Shown here: positions 14,053-19,952 of the stretch, piece after piece
How positions within the stretch are numbered: the stretch's first letter is position 1
Layout of the letters: every line of letters begins with the position of its first letter
NCBI GenBank assembly: GCA_902535565.1
Contig: CACAUH010000020.1
Span: forward strand, 1 to 19,952
From: an uncultured Bacteroidota bacterium
GTDB taxonomy: Bacteria > Bacteroidota > Bacteroidia > Flavobacteriales > UA16
Direction: 5' to 3'
DNA length: 19,952 nt
The notes under the pieces: generated by a model
Database searches by the model: none
Told to the model about the DNA's origin: nothing
The model's input: only the letters and a program-made list of their open reading frames with translations
Translations under genes and position numbers: made by a program

Positions 14053-14880
14053 ATGAAAATCAATACGTTTATCGCCGCCATTGCGGCCAGCGCAGCCCTC
14101 GCTTCTTGTGGCACAACAGACTCCGAACCCCCCACGGTTTGCGATTCGAATAACCTGACCGGACTCCCCAGTGTCATGATGGAGGAAATCGAAGTGGAAG
14201 CGGGAACCACCGTGACCATTCACGATGCTTTTTGTGACAACGATGGCCTGGCTGAAATCCGCTTTGATTTGCACTCAGCAGAAGGCCATGAGCACGAGGA
14301 CGAGCACGATCATGAAGACGAGCACGACCATGGAGACGAGCACGAAGAAGAGTTTGTCTTGTACTCCGGGTCCGACTGGGAGGTCCTGGAGACCAGGGCT
14401 GTAGAAGGCACTCAAACGGAGGAGCAATTCACATTTGACGTGCCTCTGACCTCTCGTGGGGTATGGGATTACGTTGTTTCTGTTGTGGATGCTGAAGGCA
14501 ATGCCGCGGCGGATTACATCACGCAAATCCACATTGAGAATGACCATCTTCCGGCGTTTTCTCTTCAGACTGTTGGCGGCGAAGACCCCGCAGAGTGGGA
14601 AGGCGAGCAGGTCTGGGCGCCAGGATCAACGGTGAACATCACCGGTTCCGTGTCTGATTCTGATGGCGTGTCTGAAGCAGAAATTCTGTTGATTCGTGAG
14701 AGCGACGAGACCGTTGTTTGGTCAGCAGAGATTGCTGCTACTGGCGAATCTGCTATCGATTTCTCCGTGGATGTGGTGGTCCCAGCGGATGCAGCTGAGG
14801 GCGAGTATCACCTGGAGATGGAGGCAGTTGACGGCACTGGTGTCGACATGCACACCGGCTTTCACTTGGAGGTCGAGTAA
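14053..14880 (+). CDS. His-rich DUF4625-like lipoprotein
   Basis: 275 residues with a lipoprotein signal (FIAAIAASAALASC, lipid Cys19). The mature protein has two Ig-like halves of the DUF4625 type: the first about residues 25-160 (VTIHDAFCDNDGLAEIRFDL, then VWDYVVSVVDAEGNAA), the second about 165-275 (STVNITGSVSDSDGVSEAEI, EGEYHLEMEAVDGTG). A loop in the first half (about residues 78-98) alternates His with Asp/Glu (HEHEDEHDHEDEHDHGDEHE), an evident metal-binding stretch. DUF4625 lipoproteins commonly accompany TonB receptors in Bacteroidota and are thought to hold metal at the cell surface or periplasm. It follows the receptor by 41 bases and closes the operon before the terminator at 14905. 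The DUF4625 assignment is from memory of motif and context. Confidence 0.8.
   Translation: MKINTFIAAIAASAALASCGTTDSEPPTVCDSNNLTGLPSVMMEEIEVEAGTTVTIHDAFCDNDGLAEIRFDLHSAEGHEHEDEHDHEDEHDHGDEHEEEFVLYSGSDWEVLETRAVEGTQTEEQFTFDVPLTSRGVWDYVVSVVDAEGNAAADYITQIHIENDHLPAFSLQTVGGEDPAEWEGEQVWAPGSTVNITGSVSDSDGVSEAEILLIRESDETVVWSAEIAATGESAIDFSVDVVVPADAAEGEYHLEMEAVDGTGVDMHTGFHLEVE
14299..14352 (+). repeat. Three tandem 18-bp repeats coding the His/Asp/Glu loop
   Basis: The units start at 14299, 14317 and 14335, each beginning GACGAGCACGA; the third diverges at its end. They encode DEHDHE, DEHDHG and DEHEEE. In-frame units of 18 bp allow the number of metal-binding His residues to change by slippage without breaking the gene. 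Confidence 0.6.
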
Positions 14881-14904
14881 TCGGCTCTTCACCGATAAAA
14901 AGGG

Positions 14905-14954
14905 AAATCCCCTGCGCTGCAGCGACTTGCTGTGGTGTGGGGGATTTTCTCTTT
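14905..14954 (+). terminator. Intrinsic terminator after the metal-uptake operon
   Basis: AAATCCCC (14905-14912) pairs with GGGGATTT (14940-14947), followed by TCTCTTT. A self-complementary CGCTGCAGCG lies within the 27-base loop and can extend the structure. Its position 25 bases after the lipoprotein stop fits termination of the 11243-14880 operon. Confidence 0.6.
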
Positions 14955-15040
14955 CAGGACCTCGGATCGCGCATTTTGCTATTGATGCACGTCAAAGGGC
15001 CTTTTGTCAACGAATGGGGGCAACGGGAAAGTCGAAAAGC

Positions 15041-15048
15041 TAATTTTA
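15041..15048 (+). promoter_or_regulatory. Weak -7-like box before glyA
   Basis: TAATTTTA matches TANNTTTG at 7 of 8 positions and ends 7 bases before the glyA ATG. No matching -33 element is seen. Tentative. Confidence 0.2.
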
Positions 15049-15055
15049 GACCATC

Positions 15056-16339
15056 ATGCACGACAACGTCATCTCCAGCCTCATTAAGAAGGAACACCAG
15101 CGTCAAACCCATGGTGTTGAGCTAATCGCCTCTGAGAACTATGCAAGCGACCAAGTGATGGCCGCCCAAGGGTCTGTTTTAACTAACAAGTACGCTGAGG
15201 GCCTCCCGGGCAAGCGATATTACGGTGGATGTGATGTGGTCGACCAGGTAGAAGACATCGCCCGCCAGCGACTGTGTAAGCTCTTCGGTGCCGAATGGGC
15301 CAACGTGCAACCCCACAGCGGAGCCAATGCCAACAGCGCCGTGATGCTCGCCGTTTTGAAGCCCGGCGACAAAATCATGGGCTTCGATCTCGCTCATGGT
15401 GGCCACCTCACGCATGGCTCGCCAGTGAACTACAGCGGCAAGCTTTACAACCCGGTATTCTATGGTGTGGAGGAAGAAACGGGCACCATTGACATGGACA
15501 AGGTTGCCGAGACGGTGGAACGGGAGAAGCCAAAGCTCCTTATATGTGGGGCATCGGCATACAGTCGAGACTGGGATTACAAGCGCTTCCGAGACATAGC
15601 CGACAGCGTTGGAGCATTGCTTTTGGCCGACATCAGCCATCCATCTGGGCTGATCGCCGCTGGGCTTTTGAAGGACCCGCTTCCACACTGTCACATGGTG
15701 ACCTCGACGACGCACAAGACCCTTCGCGGGCCGCGTGGAGGAATCATCATGATGGGCAGGGACATGGAAAACCCCTGGGGCTTGACCACACCAAAAGGCG
15801 CGGTCCGAAAGCTCTCTTCTCTGCTTGACAGTGGGGTGTTTCCCGGCATGCAGGGCGGTCCGCTTGAGCATGTCATTGCGGCCAAGGCCGTGGCCTTTGG
15901 TGAAGCCCTCGCGCCGGGATACAAAGACTACGCAGCGCAGGTAATGAAGAACGCACAGGCAATGGCCAAGGCCTTTGTGGACCGCGGCTATCACTTGATC
16001 AGCGGAGGCACGGACAACCACCTCATGTTGATTGACCTGCGGAACAAGGACATCACGGGCAAAGCTGCGGATGCGGCTTTGGGCGCTGCCCACATCACGG
16101 TCAACAAAAACATGGTGCCGTTTGACACGCGCAGTCCTTTTGTAACATCCGGCATCCGAGTGGGCACGCCGGCGGTGACCACCCGCGGGATGGTTGAATC
16201 CGATATGGATCAGTTGGTGGAATGGATGGACGAGGTCATTTGCAATGCGGATGACCAAGTCACAATCGACAAGGTCGGTGCGGCAGTTCAGACCCGCATG
16301 TCCCAGTTCCCGCTCTTTGCAGATGCAGTGACGGCCTGA
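15056..16339 (+). CDS. glyA: Serine hydroxymethyltransferase
   Basis: 427 residues, normal full length. A cytoplasmic PLP enzyme converting serine and tetrahydrofolate to glycine and 5,10-methylenetetrahydrofolate, the main entry of one-carbon units. Conserved features: [12 protein letters not shown] (20-31), [14 protein letters not shown] (45-58), [12 protein letters not shown] (85-96), and [14 protein letters not shown] (216-229) with the Schiff-base lysine at Lys221. VNKNMVPFD and the SGIRVGTPA segment near the C-terminus are also intact. The start ATG at 15056 is the family-typical position. The stop shares a base with the cutC start (TGATG), so cutC is translationally coupled. Confidence 0.97.
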   Translation: MHDNVISSLIKKEHQRQTHGVELIASENYASDQVMAAQGSVLTNKYAEGLPGKRYYGGCDVVDQVEDIARQRLCKLFGAEWANVQPHSGANANSAVMLAVLKPGDKIMGFDLAHGGHLTHGSPVNYSGKLYNPVFYGVEEETGTIDMDKVAETVEREKPKLLICGASAYSRDWDYKRFRDIADSVGALLLADISHPSGLIAAGLLKDPLPHCHMVTSTTHKTLRGPRGGIIMMGRDMENPWGLTTPKGAVRKLSSLLDSGVFPGMQGGPLEHVIAAKAVAFGEALAPGYKDYAAQVMKNAQAMAKAFVDRGYHLISGGTDNHLMLIDLRNKDITGKAADAALGAAHITVNKNMVPFDTRSPFVTSGIRVGTPAVTTRGMVESDMDQLVEWMDEVICNADDQVTIDKVGAAVQTRMSQFPLFADAVTA

Positions 16340-17058
16340 TGCCTGCCTGTCAGGTCGAGGTGGTGGCCTCTACGGTTGAGGATGTTCTCGCCGCAGCAGC
16401 GGGTGGAGCAGACCGGGTAGAGTTCTGTGTCCATTTGCCTTCTGGGGGATTGACACCAGGGCGGACGCTGGTGGAAGCCGGTTTTGAGGTGGCCCGTGAT
16501 AAAGGGTTGGGCTTCAGGGTTTTGATTCGGCCCAGAGAAGGGGGGTTCGTGTATTCGGAAGCCGAGCGGAAGGCAATTGTGGCTGAAGCGGAAGCGTGTT
16601 TGGACCTTGGTGTGGACCGCGTGGTCACCGGAGCCTTGAATGCTTCAGGTTTGATTGAAAGGCGCCTTCTCTCCGATTTGGATGCAGCAGTGGGATTGGA
16701 TCAGGTGGTGTTTCACCGGGCTTTTGATGAGGCTGTGGACCATGCTTTGGCGCGACAGCAACTCCTCGACTCGGGAATCCGCACTGTGCTGACCAGCGGG
16801 GGTAAAGCAACCGCTATTGAGGGAGTGGATGCGATTCGTGAGAGTGTGGCTTCTGGACTGACGGTTGTCGCCGGTGCTGGGATCCAGCCAGATCACGTCT
16901 GCACGTTACTCGCTGCGGGTGTTGAGGCGGTTCATGCCAGTTGCAGGATCCCCTTTTCGGGTGCCAAAGGCAGGCTGTTTGATGCGGGGCGCACATGTGT
17001 TGGACCAGAGCGTGTTCAAGCCCTGGTGACTTCGGTTGCTTCTGTTGACCGACCTTGA
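16339..17058 (+). CDS. cutC: CutC family protein (copper homeostasis)
   Basis: 239 residues, the usual length for the CutC TIM-barrel family. The N-terminal signature is clear: VEVVASTVEDVLAAAAGGAD, then RVEFCVHLPSGGLTPG, corresponding to the family pattern CxESxxxAxxAxxGGADRIELC...GGLTPS, though the usual first Cys-Glu appears here as Gln-Val-Glu. Also present are FRVLIRPREGGFVYSEAE, DRVVTGALNASG, VVFHRAFDEA, and the late barrel strands VLTSGGKATAIEGVDAI, TVVAGAGIQPDHV and EAVHASCRIP. The family was named for copper tolerance in E. coli, but the direct biochemical role remains disputed. It is coupled to glyA upstream and lies 4 bases before the hexosaminidase start. Confidence 0.93.
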   Translation: MPACQVEVVASTVEDVLAAAAGGADRVEFCVHLPSGGLTPGRTLVEAGFEVARDKGLGFRVLIRPREGGFVYSEAERKAIVAEAEACLDLGVDRVVTGALNASGLIERRLLSDLDAAVGLDQVVFHRAFDEAVDHALARQQLLDSGIRTVLTSGGKATAIEGVDAIRESVASGLTVVAGAGIQPDHVCTLLAAGVEAVHASCRIPFSGAKGRLFDAGRTCVGPERVQALVTSVASVDRP

Positions 17059-17062
17059 GCGC

Positions 17063-18742
17063 ATGTTGTCGAATTCAGTTCGGAGTACCGCTTCTTTCCT
17101 GTTCATTGTTTTGTTGGCCTCAGGTTGTCTTGAGCGTGAGTCACATGAGGGAAGCCTTGATGGGTTGGTCCCGGTTCCCCTGTCAATTGAGCCGTTGGAT
17201 GCTGGTTTTGTTTGTCATGGCCACTTGACGGTGGCGTGGCCTAAGGACTGGCTTGCCGAGCAGGATGTGGTCCAACGCTGGTGGAATGAGGCGGGCATTG
17301 TGTTGCAAGCTGTGGAGGACAACAGTGCGGATTTGCAATTCGTTTGGGATGACGCGGTGGTGGGCAATGAGGCGTACAAATTGGTTGTAGACAGTGGTAA
17401 GATGGAAGTCCGTGCCTCGAGCCCTGCGGGACTTTTTCGAGGGTGGATGACCTTGAGAAAAATCCTTCCGGTCGCCTGTGAGACCGGTTGTGATGCGGGG
17501 TTCAATGTTCCTGGGGTGGTGATTAAAGATGCACCCTTTTTTGAGCACAGGGGCCTCTTGTTGGATGGGTGTCGACACTTTCAGGAAGTGGCATTCGTGA
17601 AGAAACAAATTGAGACGCTGGCCCTGCACGGGATGAACGTTTTGCATTGGCACCTTACCGAGGATCAAGGCTGGCGGATTGAGATTCCTTCGAGGCCTCG
17701 ATTGACTGAAATCGCTGCTTGGCGCACGGAAGCAGATGGGTCTCGGCATGGCGGCTATTACACGACCGAGGACATTCAGGAGGTGGTGGCCTTTGCCGCG
17801 GCACGCCACATCGAAATCATTCCCGAGATTGAAATGCCCGGCCACAGTTCCGCCGCGATCGCGGCCTATCCGGAGTTGGGGTGCACTGGGGATACCCTCG
17901 CGGTGCCACACCGATGGGGTGTTTTCAAGGACATCTATTGTGCGGGCAAGGAGGAAACGTTCGTTTTTCTTCAGGAGGTTATGGATGAGGTGGTTCGGCT
18001 TTTTCCGGGTCCAAGAATCCACATTGGAGGTGATGAGGCACCCAAGGTTCGCTGGGAGGAGTGTCCTTTGTGTCAAGAGCGCATGAAGGCTGAGGGATTG
18101 GCCAATGAGGAAGAGTTACAGCGTTGGTTCATTGGCCGGATGGGGCGCTACCTCAAATCCAAAGGGAAGTCCATCATCGGGTGGGATGAAATATTGGAAG
18201 GAGGCTTGCCTGATGGTGCTGCAGTTCAAAGCTGGCGTGGCATGGAGGGGGCAGCAGAAGCGGTGCACTTGGGCGCTGATGTGGTTGTGTCGCCCACCAG
18301 CCATTGCTATTTGGATTATCCGGTGAGGAGCACCGATTTGGAGGAGGCATACAGCTTCAACCCCATGCCGGACTCGCTCTCTCATGGCCCCGGTCGGATT
18401 TTGGGAGGAGAGGGAAACATGTGGACGGAGCATGCGCCTCAGCAACGGGTGGAAAGCATGGTGTATCCCAGATTAACAGCTTTGGCTGAGGTGTTTTGGA
18501 GTGGTCCAAAACGGACAGCAGTAGAGGGGGCTTATGTTGATTTTATTACCCGATTGGATGCATTCTATCCGCGTTTGGACGCGATGGATGTGGCCTACGG
18601 CTTAGAAACCACGCCTTTTGTTTTGGAGACATCTGCCGGTCCTGATGGGGCCTGGCAGTGGAGGTTCGTGCCACCGGCCGAGGTGTGGAAGGAAGAGGGG
18701 AATGGAGCGGGGATGGTCGCGCTGTTGTTTCGGATTCGGTGA
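17063..18742 (+). CDS. GH20 beta-N-acetylhexosaminidase lipoprotein (5' part of a frameshifted gene)
   Basis: 559 residues from the ATG at 17063, chosen because it gives a clean lipoprotein signal (FLFIVLLASGC, lipid Cys22); an in-frame TTG at 17036 lies inside cutC. Residues 35-150 form the GH20b-like N-terminal domain, and the catalytic barrel follows (APFFEHRGLLLDGCRHFQEV, MNVLHWHLTEDQGWRIEIPS, IIPEIEMPGHSSAA). The catalytic Asp324-Glu325 pair lies in HIGGDEAPKVRW, with SIIGWDEILEGG and GEGNMWTEHA later. It removes terminal N-acetylhexosamine from chitin fragments, glycans or peptidoglycan-derived sugars. The barrel is complete, but the frame changes shortly after it, so the reading ends with about 15 unrelated residues (VALLFRIR) at 18742. 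The true C-terminus continues in another frame to 19335. Confidence 0.9.
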   Translation: MLSNSVRSTASFLFIVLLASGCLERESHEGSLDGLVPVPLSIEPLDAGFVCHGHLTVAWPKDWLAEQDVVQRWWNEAGIVLQAVEDNSADLQFVWDDAVVGNEAYKLVVDSGKMEVRASSPAGLFRGWMTLRKILPVACETGCDAGFNVPGVVIKDAPFFEHRGLLLDGCRHFQEVAFVKKQIETLALHGMNVLHWHLTEDQGWRIEIPSRPRLTEIAAWRTEADGSRHGGYYTTEDIQEVVAFAAARHIEIIPEIEMPGHSSAAIAAYPELGCTGDTLAVPHRWGVFKDIYCAGKEETFVFLQEVMDEVVRLFPGPRIHIGGDEAPKVRWEECPLCQERMKAEGLANEEELQRWFIGRMGRYLKSKGKSIIGWDEILEGGLPDGAAVQSWRGMEGAAEAVHLGADVVVSPTSHCYLDYPVRSTDLEEAYSFNPMPDSLSHGPGRILGGEGNMWTEHAPQQRVESMVYPRLTALAEVFWSGPKRTAVEGAYVDFITRLDAFYPRLDAMDVAYGLETTPFVLETSAGPDGAWQWRFVPPAEVWKEEGNGAGMVALLFRIR

Positions 18743-19335
18743 TGGTGCTGGAGGGGAAAGGGACCATTGGCATGGAGGTCGGACAAAGAGGCAACTGGAC
18801 AGGTCAAGTGGAGTTTTTTCCATTGAATGGACACGCCGCCACCTTCTGTCCGATTGAGTTGGACTACGAACCCAGCCCCTGGTATACGGGCGGTGGAGAC
18901 AGTGCTCTGGTGGATGGCCGTCTCGGATCTTCAGACTTTCGCGACGGAGCATGGCAGGCCGCACAAGGCCAGGACATGGTCGCTTCGGTTGACTTGGGTC
19001 GGGTGGACTCCATTGTCGGTTTAGAAACGGGGGTCTACTTGTATCAGGATGCTTGGATTTTTCAGCCGAAGGCGGTGGTTTGGGAAGGGTCCCTAGACGG
19101 TCTAGTTTGGTTTCAGATGGCCAAATCTGAGCCTTCGTCTGTGCTCGAACGGGACGACCGCCAAGAGCGAATTGAACTGAGACCTGACGTGCTGGAGCCG
19201 GATGCAAAGGCCCGATTTGTGCGAATGACTGTGGAAAATGGAGGTGTTTGCCCCAACTGGCATGCCGCTTCGGGTTTAGAAAGTTGGTTGTTTTTGGATG
19301 AGATGGTCGTGAGGACCCGGTCTGCACAATTCTGA
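18703..19335 (+). pseudogene. Out-of-frame 3' part of the GH20 gene (C-terminal carbohydrate-binding region)
   Basis: This frame lacks its own plausible start but has good coding content and continues the GH20 gene after a one-base loss (or two-base gain) near 18690-18712. It encodes the rest of the small beta-sandwich after the barrel (AVVSDSVMVLEGKGTIGMEV, GNWTGQVEFFPLNGHAA) and then an F5/8-type (discoidin-like) domain: DYEPSPWYTGGGDSALVDGR, DMVASVDLGRVDSIVGLETG, VVWEGSLDGLVWFQMAKSE, RFVRMTVENGG. That order (GH20, small sandwich, discoidin) is usual for Bacteroidota hexosaminidases. Two GGGG runs (18697-18700 and 18709-18712) are likely sites of a base-call or slippage error. The catalytic part could still work without this region. 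Confidence 0.75.
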
Positions 19336-19447
19336 GGTGCTTGGAGACGGTTTGCTCGGTCTAACGAATCCTTAACATTTTGGTTTTGCAGCCTTCATCG
19401 CATGTCGGAATTCAAGGAATTTATTCGCGTCTCAAACGATTTATGAT

Positions 19448-19600
19448 ATGCGTTCTTTTGCTGTTTTTCTCCTTTTGTTTGGCTTGGCTGGTATTGCACA
19501 AGCCCAATGCGATTGCCCACCTGTGGCCAACCGTCCCATCGTGACGATTGCGGCGGGTGGCACGGGAACTGCGAACTGGACCTGTGACAACACCACGTGA
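19448..19600 (+). pseudogene. N-terminal piece of a secreted protein, cut off by an inversion
   Basis: The ATG at 19448 opens MRSFAVFLLLFGLAGIAQAQ, a textbook signal peptide, then CDCPPVANRPIVTIAAGG and TGTANWTCDNT, and stops at TGA 19598-19600. The mature start (C-C-P spacing, then TANWTCDNT) is how a family of large Bacteroidota secreted proteins begins, usually continuing as Y-x-L-x-G-x-x-x-V and so on. Here conserved coding ends at about codon 49 and the following bases are the reverse complement of a later part of the same kind of protein. The stop therefore lies in inverted DNA. Only the signal peptide and about 30 mature residues can be made from this arrangement. Confidence 0.75.
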
Positions 19601-19952
19601 TCGACCACCGTGCCGGATCCAACGCCGGCAAAGGTGATGCCGTTAATCTCATTGGCAGCACCGAGCTCGGCACCACCATGACGAACAGAGACATAGCGAA
19701 GGATTCCACTGTTGTCCGTGTCGTCATCACCTCCATAAGAAGCCTGATCGTTGTCAGCCGGAATGCCCTCAACCTGAGCCACACCGCCAAAATTGGTGGT
19801 GGCGTTCCCGAGCACAATGAGTCCGCCCCATTGTCCGCGGGTATCATAGGACACAGATCCGTCAAGCGGGTCGGCTTCGTAGGTCATGATGATGGGGCAA
19901 TCGGCCGAGCCGTCGGCGATGATCTGGCCACCGCGGGAGACGATGAGGGCCG
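19597..19952 (-). pseudogene. Inverted internal fragment of the same secreted protein (partial)
   Basis: Reading the minus strand from the right edge: ALIVSRGGQIIADGSADCPI, IMTYEADPLDGSVSYDTRGQ, WGGLIVLGNATTNFGG, VEGIPADNDQASYGGDDDTD, NSGILRYVSVRHGGAELGAA, NEINGITFAGVGSGTVVDH. This is the core of a Bacteroidota secreted beta-helix-like protein (GQWGGLIVLGNA, EGIP, YGG.DD.DNSG.LRYV.VRHGG, NEINGIT..GVGSGT..DHV). Family members continue from DHV into a sequence like EVxxxxDDG. Here it stops at 19597-19594 and the strand runs into the antisense of the signal-peptide piece. An in-frame ATG at 19887 is internal, not a start. No C-terminal sorting signal is in the window. Confidence 0.75.

Noticed and set aside
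15179..16258. Long minus-strand frame opposite glyA (359 codons)
   Set aside because: Antisense shadow of an intact glyA.
19441..19887. A single 148-residue minus-strand protein
   Set aside because: Its last 50 residues are antisense of the signal-peptide piece; only the part right of about 19597 is genuine coding, and its ATG is internal.

Overview
The window looks like chromosomal DNA of a Bacteroidota bacterium, probably a marine-type Flavobacteriales relative of moderately high GC. I infer this from type IX secretion (T9SS) sorting-signal remains, TANNTTTG-type promoter boxes, a TonB receptor next to a DUF4625-like lipoprotein, and several Bacteroidota-typical proteins (DUF4920, the GreA/B-like protein with the motif ETKSTAGDKHETGRAMVQ, and a charged-tail cold-shock protein). 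No plasmid, phage, IS element or CRISPR array is visible.

Layout. 1-57 is the signal-peptide start of a gene leaving the window on the left. 150-398 (-) is a decayed gene in which a signal peptide runs almost directly into a T9SS C-terminal signal, split by an in-frame TAA. 520-2349 (+) is a coupled set: DUF4920 lipoprotein, CXXCH cytochrome-like lipoprotein, purU. 2350-3255 has no credible protein gene. Its minus strand is packed with hairpins capped by GNRA and UUCG tetraloops and ends in a stem plus U-run, so I read it as an unidentified large structured RNA of about 700 nt, with a pair of DnaA-box-like sites 5' of it. 3256-4814 (-) is a sulfotransferase coupled to a DinB-fold protein. 4875-6684 (+) holds a secreted two-repeat protein, the GreA/B-like protein and a cold-shock protein. 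6689-9220 has a conserved hypothetical (-), a secreted barrel-like protein (+) behind three 11-bp direct repeats, and a fatty acid desaturase (-). 9298-11058 (-) is typA/bipA.

11243-14880 (+) is a three-gene envelope module: a His/Cys-rich small protein, a TonB-dependent receptor and a His-rich DUF4625-like lipoprotein. Together they suggest transition-metal (zinc or copper) capture and import. It ends at a terminator. 15056-19335 (+) is a tight run of glyA, cutC and a GH20 hexosaminidase lipoprotein whose 3' part is frameshifted.

At the right end (19448-19952) the first 49 codons of a secreted protein lie on the plus strand, while the next part of what appears to be the same protein lies on the minus strand pointing back at them. 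This is a clear inversion breakpoint. It could be a small invertible segment of about 450 bp, a fixed rearrangement, or an amplification/assembly chimera; the sequence just past the window would decide.

Most interesting: the candidate large RNA (2394-3094), the inversion inside a secreted-protein gene (19448-19952), and the signal-peptide/T9SS-signal remnant (150-398).
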